Positions 24,372 to 37,300 of a stretch of 64,000 nucleotides of DNA are shown one piece after another. How positions within the stretch are numbered: position 1 is the stretch's first letter; every line of letters starts with the position of its first letter. Both the position numbers and the translations under genes were made by a program. The notes below the pieces were generated by a model. That model was not told the DNA's origin. It made no database searches and was given only the letters and a program-made list of their open reading frames with translations. Source of the stretch: Basidiobolus meristosporus CBS 931.73 (taxonomy: Eukaryota; Basidiobolomycota; Basidiobolomycetes; Basidiobolales; Basidiobolaceae); contig MCFE01000456.1 in assembly GCA_002104905.1 (NCBI GenBank), positions 1 to 64,000 on the forward strand, written 5' to 3'.

Positions 24372-26277
24372 TCAAATGGAGGGTAGGGAGCTGACTCCGT
24401 TATTCTTGATGGGCTCTGGCATGCGAAGATGGTAATCTGGAGACAATAAGGTGAGTAAGCGGATTGATTTGGATGTTCACTGTGGACTAACCTCCATTTT
24501 GCGTGATATATCTGACCCATGGAAGCGCCTGGTAGCCGCTCTTTTCGACAACCTTAAGGTAACGAACCTGAATCCCGGATGGGACGAAGTAGGGGATCTC
24601 AAACTTGACTGAGATGGGGAGTTTCTTGTCCATTTCCTCCTCTACGAAGTCAGATGTTATTATGCATTCAGACCGACTTCCTTAATACCAGAAGATACTT
24701 ACCTCCTTTAACACTAGGGAGGCTAAAGTGGGCACGTAAAATGAATTCTCGACCCCCAGGGAACTGCTTGATCTTCCAAGACAAGGCCGACTTTTCAGGC
24801 TTGTACGAGGCTGAGCCCATGGAGCACTTGAACTTTGGTGATGCTGCATCATCAGGGACAGGGACTAGAATTTCGACGTTATTGGCACTGGAGCGTTTCT
24901 TGAATTGTGCTTTAGCCTTTGAGGAAAGGTAACCATGTATTAGTAATGAACAACGATGCTTGGACGAGTGGTCAGCTACCTTGATCATGTATTCAATTCT
25001 GCCAGTGTGATATTCAACCACCGCCTCACACCAAATCAATGGCTTCACCTGTAACCATGTAAAGTCAACGGATTAGTCAGATTAATAGCGTTACTCTCAA
25101 CCCCAACCTACCTGAGTATTTAGTCTATAACTCATTAATTCAAAGTCACCATCAGGGGGAATGAACGAAATGGTTCGGTCGTTTTCAAAGCGCGATAAGC
25201 GAACACACTGATGGAATTTGACATCCTCCATTTCGATTGCTTTCCCTTTGCCTACAGCTGAAATCAACCAGAATAAGAAGTAGCCCAGCCAGTCTAATAT
25301 CCCTGTTACTCACTTCGACCGATATTCTCGAACAGAACTTTATCGTTTAGGCCGAGTCTTAACTCTGGCATGCCGCTGAGGTAACAGCGCATCTTGACGC
25401 TACCAAGGATCTCGCTTCTCAGTACGTTGCCACTGGCGTTGGCCTAAGAGGAGGGCATTAGATGCTGACAAAGTGCAACCAGACAATCCATAGATGTTCA
25501 CCAGTAAATTAACGGATTCGACAACATCAAGAAAGACCTCATTCTTGCGGTATCTAATCCCTTCCGTTCTCCATGAGACTGCATTGGTAACCGCCATAGG
25601 GGGACGAGCTTGCACTTCAAGTTTGAAGCCTTCCTGTGTAATATATCTAAGGAGGTTTCAGTCTTGTTCAGACAGCAACTCCTACAACAAATATATAATG
25701 CTCACTCTTGGAGAACTTTGGTTTCAGTTGTCTGCGGATAGCCGAAGTCCATCATCTCATCAAGCAGCTCATAAATGATGACGAAATTGTCACGAATCGA
25801 TTCCTCTTCGAGGGTTTTGAAGTACTCCGTAAAGACCTGTGCTCAGAAGCGTAGAAATAAGTGCAAACCCGATTTGAGCCGTAAGCGTATGATTGATAAA
25901 TACCTGAGTGAGTTTGTGAAGGAAAACGAGTATTGTAGTAGCATCCGAGTTTTTCTTTGTAATAGCGAGGACTAAAGATGACACTTGGCTTAGGATGCAA
26001 ACCGCTTCGGCGAAGATGATCAATAACAACGCGAAACCTCGTCGGGAAAGCGGGTCGCGAGACATAGCAAAAGGATACGATAAAGATTGTTATGACGGAT
26101 GTAGAGGTAGTTAACACCCTCATAAGTAATCACTGGTGTAGGAGTTTGCTCCTCTTCTTCGGTTTCCAGAATCAAGGGAAGGAATTTATCCACTACACTC
26201 ATGGGGATGTCTCCACGATAGTTACGGGAGATGAGGACCTTTCCTTTCAGGTCGAGGATGAAGACCGCAGAAGCCAT
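24372..26277 (-). CDS. apm1: AP-1 clathrin adaptor complex subunit mu
   Basis: Medium chain of the AP-1 adaptor, which recognises YxxPhi cargo signals at the trans-Golgi network and endosomes. Ten exons (transcript order): 26277-26079, 25971-25904, 25836-25706, 25646-25502, 25443-25314, 25257-25112, 25048-24980, 24916-24703, 24641-24492, 24436-24372; all in phase, giving 438 aa, the usual length. The longin-like N domain starts [23 protein letters not shown]. The mu homology domain begins at [16 protein letters not shown] and continues with [50 protein letters not shown] and [13 protein letters not shown]. One intron removes the expected Val at VNLL|ANASGN. MRPIQ-type ending is replaced by a short extension after DYHLRM. 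Assignment to AP-1 rather than AP-2 rests on overall likeness to Apm1/AP1M1. Confidence 0.95.
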
Positions 26278-27827
26278 TGTAAGTGTATAGATGCTGTAAC
26301 CAACTTAGAGTAGGTTGACTGGAAATCGTGCCGGTGGAAACAGTGAGTACAGAAGGTTGTTTATTGAAAACTTCCGTCTTTTTTTCGAATAGAAACCAAT
26401 ACAACTTTGGTTTGGATCCTCGAGATTTGATATTTACGATCACTGGGGAGGTTTGTAAGTTTGGTTGGCAGCCGCAACCAGTAGTTTCAATATCCATGCT
26501 AGTGACGTATTAGTCTAGGGTGATTAGCGAGATAAATGGCCATCCCATAACTCGGAGGGGCATCCTATGAAAACGAAAATTGCACCCCAAAGATATCCCG
26601 ACCCTGTCTATTCATGCCTCGAATAATAGCCGCTATTCCAAGAATACGCCAGAAGTTAATTATTTGATTAAGGGCCGATCTCGTGATTTCCCGGATTCGA
26701 AGGGTAGAACTAAGCACCAGTTCGTAACACCCAAGGTTCCGGATGGTGAATTTCTGACCATGCTTCCGGATATGCAAGCCTCAGATTGATTCAAAGTGTG
26801 GGTGGTTAACCGGCATTGAATGTAGCAAGGCGCTTTACATCCCGACCCAAACGCTATAGGGGATAGATGAAAACACCCCGTTTGGAAAAGTGGCGGTGTT
26901 AACCAGAACGATGTGTTCTGGCACGTTTTGCGACACCACAAGGTCCCCGAGTATACTACGCTGTGTTTCAGAAACTGCCATAAAGGCGTGTGTAGTCAAA
27001 CCATAATTGACTCGCACGTCTGTAAGGCAGGCGCAGGTGAATGGTAACACTATCGAATGGGCGAGGTGTTGGTAGATGTACATCGAGTAAGACCAGATTC
27101 AATAGAGGGTTTTATTCGAATTCGATATCTTAAAAGATTGTCAAACACCACTCGAGTCAGTACCATCAAGTTGGCAGGATTACTATACCTTTTTTTCATC
27201 TGATCCTGCCAAAGTAGGAATGAGGCAGACACATAGCTGTTCAGTTGACCCGCCTGCAAATATTTCCCGCACTCTGATACTGCGTGTACGGGGAATTCAA
27301 GTTACTGATAGCACAATGAATATTGCTCGGCTGCGCGACCTGTCCACGTAGGCCTTGAAGTCTGCAGACGGTAGGGCATCGGTAGGTTGTTAGCAGTAAC
27401 CGGAAATAAGCAGCAGCAGTTAGGGAGATTCTGAAGGCTTGAACCAGGCCCATTGGCCCGAACTATCCGAGTTTCTTATTTGAGACATGTAGGCCGCATA
27501 GCAAGTTCTAGCTATTCCAATTCCAGTGCCCCGAACAATACACAGCCAAGATCTCAAACCCTAATGAACTCTGATGCTAATAAGGTTATCGGCCATGGCA
27601 CTATTTTCCCACGTTAAAGATCCATCCCTCTGGATTTGCAAACAACTGGACGCAACCTGTATGTCTTACCTAACTAAAATTCAAAATCCTTATCCGACTA
27701 CTCTGTGCGCCCAACGAGTAAATCGGTGAGAATATTTGCTATCCGAAGTCTGAGTCATGCCAACTTTGCTGGTCTCTATAAAAATACACAACACCGTTGC
27801 TGGAATCGTTACCAGGTCATTCTATTG
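26278..27827. other. Divergent intergenic region, AP-1 mu and POT transporter
   Basis: No gene recognised in 1.5 kb separating two divergently transcribed genes. It may hold both promoters. Confidence 0.6.
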
Positions 27828-29632
27828 ATGAGTACTCCGGAGAAAGCCGATGCTGATATTTACCAAGTTGATGGGGTGAATGTTACTATCAACCTTGATG
27901 AACCCCGCGTTGCCCACTAACATTTACTGGTTTCCCAGGAGGTTGACCAACTTACTGAGCGTGAGAAGGAGCTTCTTCGTCTAGAGAAGGAGCTCAACGC
28001 CAAACTGGATAAAGAGCTGATCGACAACCCCGATAAGGTTCCCAAGGCTGTCTGGTTCATCATCCCCAACGAGTTCTGCGAGCGTTTCTGTTTCTACGGG
28101 ATTAAGCCTATGCTTACGCTCTACTATCAAAATGCCGCAGGACTCGACCCCGTTGACACCAAAGTACAGGTTCATTCGTTTACAATGATGGCATATTTCT
28201 TCCCCCTTCTAGGTAAGTATTCGCCGCAATTTATCTGGCGGTCCATTCTAACCTAGTGCGATAGGTGCCGCCATATCTGACAGTTGGCTGGCTAAATACG
28301 AGACCATCATCTATTTGTCTGTGATATATTTGCTTGGTACAATCCTTCTTGCCGTATTCTCAATCAACGGCTTGATTGGGCAATATGGCCAGTTGCCCAC
28401 ATGGGCAATTACCTTGCCATTGGTTTTGATTGCTCTTGGAACCGGTGGAATTAAGCCATGTGTTTCTTCTCACGGTGGAGACCAGTATCTTCCTCACCAG
28501 AAGAAAGGATTAGACTGGTTCTTCGCGTTGTTTTACGTCTCCATAAATGTTGGCTCCTTGATCACCAAGAACGTAACCCCAATCATCAAGAATAACATCA
28601 CTTGGTATGAATGGATTGTTTTCATCGTATGGTTTCCTCTCTAATTCCAATTTCCTTAGCTTCGGCACTGAGTGCTATTTCGCGGCGTATGGACTTCAGT
28701 CTATTCTGTTTGGTGTTTCCATAGTAATCTTCATCTGCGGTAAGAAGTACTATCGTATCGTTCCAGCCCTAGGGGAGTTCTTGCCTTGGAAGGCGCTAAA
28801 GGGGTCAATCTATGCTGCGAAGAGGTATTACAAAGCCAAGCCCGAGGAGCGTGTACGCCGTGGTAGCTGGTTGAATTTTGCTGAAGAGACCGTTGGCGCC
28901 TTATTTGTAACTGAGATCCGACTTTTTGGTCGTGTGCTTGGAATGATATGGCCTGTCCTCTTCTTCTGGATGGTTTATGATCAACAGAGCACCCAGTGGC
29001 AGCAACAATACCAGTACATGAACAAGAAGTTCGGTTCTTTGACGTTGGCCCCTGAACAATCATCCATCTACAACACCATCTTCATCATTCTCTTTGTTCC
29101 TTTTTGCGCTCGAGTCGTTTACCCCACTGCCGAGAAGCTGGGCTTCCGCTTCACCCTGCTCCGCCGAATGGCAATTGGCTTCTTTTTGGTAGTGCTCAGC
29201 TTCGCTATCTCAGGCATCCTTCAAATATTCGTGGATTCTCATTTTGATGGTAAAACTGTTGGTAAGAACATTGTGGCCGGGCCCAACTCACTTCATGGCG
29301 CTTGGCAGATTCCCCAATGGATCGTCCTCTCATTTGGAGAAGCCATGCTTTCACCCTCTGGTCTTCAGTTCACTTACACTGAAATCGGGCGTCAGATGAG
29401 ATCCACCAGTGCGTCATTCTGGCTGGTCACCACATCAATCGGTAACCTGGTGGTGACAGTGGTTGAAAGTGGTTTGAAGGGAACCTCCGTCCAGGGTCCT
29501 GCGAAATATTTCTTCTATACCGGCCTCGGACTTTTCGGCAACTTGATCTTCATCTTCCTTGCTAGACGTTATACGTACAAGGAGGATAGGGAGAAGAGTG
29601 ACTTGGAGAAAGTAACCGAGCCAAAGGAGTGA
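27828..29632 (+). CDS. ptr2: Proton-coupled oligopeptide transporter (POT/PTR2)
   Basis: Plasma-membrane importer of di- and tripeptides driven by protons, about 544 aa. Exons: 27828-27875, 27939-28212, 28265-28604, 28660-29632. A charged N-terminal tail leads into the ExxERF proton-coupling motif (NEFCERFCFYG, residues 60-70). Further motifs are GTGGIKPCVSSHGGDQY and the PTR2 signature FYVSINVGSL; the C-terminal half has LSFGEAMLSPSGLQFTYTE. About 12 membrane helices are expected. The first donor is ambiguous: GTGAAT at 27876 gives a 63-nt intron, while GTTGCC further on gives a 30-nt intron, adding 12-15 residues to the cytosolic tail. Intron 3 splits TCFGTEC. No partner genes nearby. Confidence 0.92.
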
Positions 29633-32282
29633 TGTTCTTAAAGTCATCCTACATCCTATCCAAATGCCCAACCAATTCCCATTGTGTAATCAAGCACTGT
29701 ACTTTGCTAATTAATAGCTTGAAGATATTTCACCCATCATAATCATATAATTAAACCCTTTTGTGAATCAATGGGATTACTGCTGGCATCGGCCACCTTA
29801 CCAGTAGAGTCATTCCATTTTTGGTTGGGGCATCTGCTGGTGATGGTGCAGAACCAAGTGCCTTCGCCAGCCAGAGATAGAAATGCCATTGCAAACTCAC
29901 AATAGAGTCTTGGTGGGATGTAAATATAAACATACAAACTAATGACCAGTGCAGAGGATTGGCATATATGCAAGGGTTCAGGTGTTCAAGAGCTGACGCA
30001 TGCACAATCCCTGGTAACCAAATTCTTTCCCGGATTTCTATGCAACATAGCAACGGGCAATACACACATCTGGCTGGATCCGTAATGACTAATTGCACCC
30101 TGTGGCATACAGTCACCATTTACATCTAATGTCCAGTGTCTGAAAAATCCCTTGGTCCCAGTCCTATGGCTCAAGAATCAAGGGGTGTACGTCGATTTCA
30201 AGTATGTATGGCGTCACTTAGAGTGGTACCACCTAGCACACCGACACCAACCTCCTTCCCCTCGAAGCAGAAGAATGCCTCCGCAGTAGTGGTAGCTCAT
30301 ATATAGATAATCCATTTGATCACGCAGATTAATCCTTATTGCCACGGGGAAGTGCGAGGTGGTGACACAAACCGCCCAAAAATCTCCGTTTCAAAAACAT
30401 CCCAAAAAATGGCCTGTTGGTTTGGTGCTGTTCTGTACAGTATGGTGAGAGCAGCTCGTCCTGTGACGTAGATTCCCAACCACCCAACACACACCGTATC
30501 CCACGAATCCCATCTCACCCATCAGCGATTGATAGCATTGATGATAAAGTGACAAGGATCATCACGGATAGATGTACCATTAGATATGTAATTCACCACA
30601 ATGAAACAGCCAGCAAATCCAGACCAATTTCTTCCTCCCACCCCTTCGCACTTCATCGTCGAGTGGCCGCTCGGTCGCAAGCCATGTATTTGTGGTATGA
30701 TGGTGTTGGATCCGGAAAGCCTGTGGCCAGCTTGATTATATGGAATCCCCAGAGCCCGCCGGAAGCCAATGGCACCAGGTGGCTTAGTTGATGGGACGAG
30801 AGGTGGCGGTTGAATCTGATTCAAACAGATCAATGGCCGCCAGTCTCGAATTCCAGCGGCGAAGAATAATGGGAGTGAACCTGTTCCATATAGGAGATTT
30901 AAATATATGGGTAAATAGCGCCCAGGATGCCGCCCAACTCTATTTCAAATACTTCCAACACAGCTGACATATCGAGGCATAACCTGCTTTGGTAGCTGAT
31001 CTGGGTGTCCTTTCAATGAGATTCAGAAGTGCGGATTGGAGGGTGAGCAGCCAGGCCAGCAACTGGCCTTTTGATGAAGCGCGTGCGGTGCTCTGCGGCA
31101 AAGGGTGAGGGAAAAGGCACGAGAGATTTGCTTAGGTGCGGAGTCCATGGGCTTCACCGATATGGCATGCTTTCTGGTGGAGGTGCGGCATTGATTCTTG
31201 GTGGATAGCAGAACCACCGCCCCCTGAATTACTCACTCATGGTTGGCATTTTTGGGGAAATATTCGCTGCATCACAAATTACCATTCCGCTACCTGCTGG
31301 AAGGCTACTAATATATGATCTGCATCCCAATCTTTCTGGTAGCCAATGCTTATTCGGGCGTTGTTTAGGGATACTAACACCACTGATCAAAAGAGGATTA
31401 AGATTGGACGGTTTTGTGCATGGGTACCAGATACATTGGTAAAGCTAGAATTCTCCGGCCACTCTAGCCATATCAGACACTGGGCTCTTTAATTTCGTAC
31501 AGCTACGAAACCTTGGGATATGGAGGCTTACATGCGGAGCCCAGGGTAAGCGATTTCCCCGAACACCGGAAGCATAGGCCGCGATACAGCCACCAACGGC
31601 TGACGTTGTAGCTGCTGACGATCCATTCCCCAGATGCGAAGGTGGCCAGTTGAAGTCACTCGCCATGTTGATCCCCTATTTCCGTAGAGGATTTCCTGTC
31701 CACCCCTTCCATATTTGGCAAACTGGAGACTGTCTCACTCATGTAGTTGCCCTCCCCATTGTAGCACTCCACATGACGCAGAAACCTGCCTGCGACCGGG
31801 GCCGAATGCTGGTGTTGCAACGAATTGTGATTCAAAGGCCCAAATAAGTGAGCGCACATATAAAAAAGAGGTAGAACCCGATTTCTGAGGAGCCTAGGGT
31901 GTCGGTGTGCGAGACAGTTAAGGACCAAACCTGATGCTCCCCCGATTTGGCACTGAGTGGTTCCAAAAGGCTCGGCCAATGCCTAGAGTGGAGTGATAAT
32001 TCCTAATCCCTAGTTTGCGAGTCTTCATAAGAATCCCTAGCCCCTGGCTGGATAATGATTCGGAGGATTTTCTGGAGTGGAATGAGCTCAGATAGGTACA
32101 GGCCAACCAGGCCGCTGCAAAACAGTTAAAACGGGCAAGTAACAGGCAAATTGGAAATCCAAACAGGTTTACCAATTCCATTTCTCTTCGCCTTGCGTTT
32201 TCGAATCGACCAGCTAGGCTATATTGATCCCGGATTAGAGGCAATCATCGCTCTGTTGTAGTTTAGCTCAAGGCTCGCTGCC
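29633..32282. other. Intergenic, nothing recognised
   Basis: 2.6 kb without a supported gene. No histone H3 gene, the usual divergent partner of H4, was found on either strand here. Confidence 0.55.
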
Positions 32283-32612
32283 ATGCACGGCTTGGGTAAA
32301 GGTAAGGGAAGCCCCAAAAAGCGCCCGGTCAGAGTGGACACAATAAAAGGCATCGGCGACATGTCTCTTCGCAAATTGGCCAGGCGAGGTGGGGTGAAGA
32401 GAATATCCAAACCGATCTATCCGCATATCCGCGAGACGATAGTGGAATTCCTCAACGACCTGATCCGTGACACGGTTTCCTACACACAGTACGCACACAG
32501 ATCCATCGTCACTTCCAGCGATGTATGCTACGCTATGAAGAGACGAGGCCACACATTGTACGGGTTTAATCAGACTCAGGATAGGGTTGTTGCCAATGAC
32601 AAGTATTTTTGA
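32283..32612 (+). CDS. Highly divergent histone H4 variant
   Basis: 109-aa histone-fold protein, single exon. The H4 core is clear: KLARRGGVKRIS, then IRDTVSYTQYAHRSIVTSSDVCYAMKRRGHTLYGF, with IRDxVxYTxxAxR and DVxYAxKRxGxTLYGF as in canonical H4. The differences are large for one of the most conserved proteins known. The N-terminal tail is six residues shorter (GLGKGKGSPKKRPVRVDTIKGI). In an ungapped alignment back from Asp24, Pro replaces both Lys16 and Lys20. ETIVEFLNDL replaces the usual GVLKVFLENV. A 14-residue extension (NQTQDRVVANDKYF) follows TLYGF in place of GG. A canonical H4 presumably lies elsewhere. The intact frame and conserved core argue for a functional paralogue, perhaps stage-specific (inference). 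Confidence 0.9.
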   Translation: MHGLGKGKGSPKKRPVRVDTIKGIGDMSLRKLARRGGVKRISKPIYPHIRETIVEFLNDLIRDTVSYTQYAHRSIVTSSDVCYAMKRRGHTLYGFNQTQDRVVANDKYF

Positions 32613-33659
32613 AAGGCTTGCAGGTGAGTGGGTAAGCCCTCTAATAAATTCGCAAGCCCAACAGATAAAGCTAAATGAAATGCATTCAATTATAAAGTGC
32701 CATGGTGGCAGGTTCAAATCGAATAACCTCTGCACAATTAGGTGAATACATTATCGAGCACTCTAGGATTTGCTTTCATTGGGTTACAGCCAAACGTATG
32801 CAGTCATGATGGTGAACAGCCAGCTCAGTTGACCAGGAAACAGCAAGAATCGCGTAGCCTATGCCCTTAAGTTAGTGGCTATCTAACCTCACCTTGCGGA
32901 CACAACAACCCTTGCCCTCAAATCTCCATTGCTTCTTGAACCCAATGCTACTGAGAAATAAGTAAATAAAAGAGACCTGCTTTGTTGCTTACACAACGTT
33001 CAACCCGTGATTCCACAGCGTGGTGTCTGGGTGGTATCCAGGGCACTAGCTCCGTATCCCAACTGGCTGCTGCACATTGGTCGCGGATGTACTATAGATG
33101 TATACATTCACCCCAGCAGGCCCAATCACTCCACATCGATATATTACATCGATAAGCCAATTCGGATCGATTACAAGGCAGGCATTCCATCCACTCCTAG
33201 ATTCAAGTATTTTCCTAAACCAGTCACTCTATACGGCATTGATCCGATGGGAGAGCAACTCGGTGCTGAGTATGGAGCGCCGGTCCATGGGAAGATCGTA
33301 CAATAAGTGACTTTCAGTTTATTCAAAGTGCAGCAAGTGAGCTAGGTGAGCATAACATCGGTCCGTTCTGAAGGAATAATGAATCCCGAGAAGCCTACAT
33401 TTTTGAATGGCTCTGCCAGATAACGAATGTACAAAAAGTTGTCAAGAAAACTCAACTGATCTCCTCTCGTTGGAGAGCAGGGAACGTAACGATATCATAG
33501 GTGATGAGCGTGTGCTGAAGGATGGGTCGGTTCGTTCAAAGAACTCCTCGCAGCCTTCTCGACGCTGGATCATCAAGCTGCCCAGAATTCATACAAGAAG
33601 AATAAATACATTTTGACTTGAAAGTGACCATTAACCCTTCAGAAGAATATGCCGCTCTA
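32613..33659. other. Intergenic; two small open frames of unknown status
   Basis: Frames at 33007-33306 (+, no ATG at its 5' end) and 33407-33616 (+, ATG, 69 aa, hydrophilic) have coding-like composition but no recognisable domain. They could be fragments of one decayed or unusually spliced gene. Confidence 0.35.
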
Positions 33660-34349
33660 CTAAACCCCAGATGAGCCGGAAGGGGTCCTGTTGGGGCTGC
33701 AGGATATCTGGCTAGATGGGGTGGAGAGAGGAGAGTTTTCGGGGTTTCTTTTGATCTCACTATCTCTGGAGGGATACGTAAAGGGAGCTGAGGCACGAAC
33801 CCTCATGGAACGCACGATGCGAGGCCGATGGCAACGATTGCAGCCCATGTCGGGGGTTTTGGTTGTCCATAGACGTGTGGAGCTGCTGCTGAGTAGCAGC
33901 TCAGATGCAAGCTTTCTTCTCATTGCTTCGCTCCAGTTGGCAGTAGTAAGTTGGAATAGAGTACGACAACGGTTTTCTGGCCAGCCAGCAGCAATCCATT
34001 GCATCACATTTGCTAGCTGGCGAAGCTCATACTCATTGACCATGGAGCGGAGCCTTAGGGCAATGCAGTGGACATTCCGATCGTTGCGAATCCACTCGTG
34101 AAAATTGGTGTTGAATAGCGAATCCATGGCACGGATATTCGCTTCAATATTCCCTTGGCATCTTGCAGCTATACAAAAGTTCGTTTAACAAAAGATATGC
34201 TGGAACATCGAGACAAAGGTCGTACCTATTAGGCTAGTGAACGAGGAGGACTGCTTTTGTGACAATTCATGCTTCCTTGTGGGGTTGTTGTTTGTGAGGA
34301 TGGTATTGTCGCTACTAGGTAACGGTATCGTGGTGTCTGTGGAGTACAT
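33660..34349 (-). CDS. Spliced protein of unknown function
   Basis: Predicted 210-aa protein from two exons, 34349-34226 and 34168-33660, joined by a 57-nt GT-AG intron in phase. I do not recognise a family. The middle third is helical and fairly hydrophobic (NANIRAMDSLF, IALRLRSMVNEYELRQLANVMQWIAAGW). The last about 60 residues are Ser/Pro/Arg-rich and probably disordered. A TATATAATA on the minus strand at about 34418-34426 lies about 70 nt upstream of the ATG. An open frame continues 17 codons upstream with a hydrophobic stretch (FQFLLISFLW) but starts at GTG, so a signal-peptide form would need a non-ATG start or another exon. Confidence 0.45.
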
Positions 34350-37300
34350 AGTCCAAAGGAAAGAAATGAGAAGAAATTGAAATGATGAGCTCCCATCCAC
34401 CGGCGACTGCTTCTTATTATATAACCACCGTTGCCCAGGGAGGATTCGGAATCATTCAAACAATGCCGGAATATTTGATCTGGTAGTAAATGTCCAAATT
34501 AAAATGGAGGAGGAACCCATTACTGTAGCAACGAGCTGTTAAAGCAATCTGACCATTAAAAAAATCAAACCTTGGAGTTTCCTGATTCGTAGCAAAGTGA
34601 CCCTTTGTTCTGGAATGATTAGTAGGCTTTTCTCATTTAACGCTGGTTATTGCCGGTTGGAGATACCCTGACAAGTTTCAATGGATCTTGATTCTAAATT
34701 ATGTTATAGGAGCGTATCAGCTCCAAAATCATCCCAAACGCCCGCTACAATACAAAATACAACTGATCCCTGGTCAGAGAAATATTCTGCGAAAATGAAA
34801 CACCAAAAGAATCCGCCATTCAGAGGACTCTTAAAATACAGTGAATCATACTCATTTATACATTATACCCAATCCTCACGCATTTTCCCAGCCAAACTCA
34901 ATAGTAATGTAACACATAAGAGCAATGTCATTCAAACGCTATTTCATCAATGCTATATTTGTATGAATGGTGAATGGTCAACGGTGAATGGTGAGGAGGA
35001 CAATTGGCCGATTTGCTACGCCGAGTCCCTCAGCACAATACAACCCACCCACGCGGGTCTCCTAGGCCTCTCATCCTGCAGCACCACTATCAACGCGGAG
35101 GACGACGACCGTGCAACGGTGCTCTGCCCCAATTAGTAGAGGTGCTCAGACGCAGCAGCACTGATGAAGCAGTCCGGCTTGAGATATGTATAGCCTCCTT
35201 GCAAATATAGGGCTCGCTTCAAGATCGTATCTCCGAGCTTACTGCCCGGCTCCATCTCCCTTGGCTCGACATCCTTACCGTCCAATTCAATTAGCTGTAC
35301 TCAATCAAATTTAAGTTGCAGCAAGTTTTGGCCTTTTTTGAACAGGGATTGAGGTTGTTCCCACTATATGTGTGGCTCGCCAGAGATAATTGGGTGTACA
35401 GATAATCAGTGCTCCATTGTCTCCGTATACTGATCCTGGCTCACTATACGACATCGACCATGTTTCTCTGGATAATCCACTTGATATCATTCGGCTCTCA
35501 CGTAGGCAGGTGTCCCCAAAGGTAAGTTACGGAGTTTGTTTTGATACATAGATGGTTAAATTGCCTCTATCGAGTATATCCTTGGCTCTTCACATCGAGG
35601 AGTTACTATGCTTCAATGTAATTCACTGATCGTGTTCGGCCCCAGTGGTCCAACATGTGTAGCTAAAGATGAGTCGCAAAGCTAATGTGCTCTTCCTAGA
35701 TGGCCAATGTTGGACCTTTTGCGTGAGAAAAGGGGGAAGCCCCCAGCATCATGGTACGAATAGGCTCAATCCGCCGAATGAGATCAAATATAGGAGCCAA
35801 GGGCAGCTGTGACGATGCTTTCACCTCTTGACTAGGCTGCACAAGTATTAGCTGGGCCTTAGCATCAGCTACTACATCACTTTGGGTGGAAGGAGATCAC
35901 CTACCATGCCTGGATGAGGATTTAAGGTAGTATGCACCATGAGCTTACATGACGTACATATCTGGAACGCAACAGTGTGGTCTGTCTTTGGTCTAGGAAG
36001 GGATGCCGTATTAGGAATACAGTTTTGATTGTCAAGGGTCGAGTGTCAGGCAAAGCAGGGCGAATGCCTATGCAATCAATGGGGTGCATCTACTTGCTAT
36101 GACTCGACCCTCCAGTCACTTAGGGTTTGGCTAGGGCGGCCTCCTATCTGCGATGTAAGTGCCAACGGCCACATCGAGGGAGTAAGCTCATGTCCACATA
36201 CGTACTATATGGTGCTACATTATAGAAAAATGCATCTAAGCAACTCTGTATTAGCAGGTGTTCAGGAATCTCAGTTTTCGAAGTGGCTTCTGTTGAATCG
36301 GAAACAAAAGAATCTCCAAAACACAAACATCTGAGATATATGTAGTTACCCCATAGTCCTGAAACCGTTAGATGGCTATGCCAAGGAGTGTAGGCAACAA
36401 TTCATCGACTCCAATATGTCAGGTATCAAGCCTGGAACCGGGCGTATGCTAACCGTACGAATTTTGCAACAACACAGACCGGATGCCTCCAGTAAGACAA
36501 CCCAATACACTCTACAAATGGGTACCACTGTAGGCTTGGGACCCACGGACGGGAGGGGAAGCTGGTGTACCGAAATGCTGTAGTGCTTTCAATGCAGCCA
36601 GCCTGGATTTGTAGGAATCTCCAATATCCCAGAATTGACTAATACTGGATAGAGATCCTGAAAAGAAGGCCGATCTGGTTTCCTAGGATTCTGAATCCAG
36701 CTGTTCCAATTTCCACCCAGAGCGAACACTGTTACACCTGGGTTTTGCACCAGGCTAGCCACTTGATGATGTTTAAACCATGGAGTTGTGTGTGGGCCTT
36801 CTGCTCATGAGGTGACTTCTCTTAAAGCTCAGTGCCCACCCGTTCATCTCATCAATCAGTTGGCCGATGCTTCGCACTCCGTCCGTAATTACGGCGAATT
36901 GGGTAGTGCTTCCGTATTAGATAAATGAGCTGTGGTAGTATTAAGATTCATGGATATATAGCATTTATTGATATGCATGTCATATTGCCCTGAAGGCTTT
37001 CCTGGTAAGAAGGTTATTTTCAAGTTCCGCTTTTGGCAAAACCTCCCCATTCGTATTTCAGCCATTGGCAGCAAGCCCGGATTTTCCTACGTCTGATTGG
37101 AACATCCGTGGAAGCAGTTTGGCATGGGCTTCCTTCCAATCTTACTTCGGGGCATGGAGGGTGCAGGGAAGTCTGCACATATCTGACCTAGAACTAGGTT
37201 TGACCTAGCAAGTATACAACTGGCTTTCTCTATGTCCCACTCAAGTATTACCTATGGCAATGAACCCAAAACGATATTCCAGTCCCAGTAACGAGCAAAC

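Noticed and set aside
32700-32730. GGTTCAAATC resembling a tRNA T-arm
   Set aside because: No pairing stem and no upstream tRNA arms.
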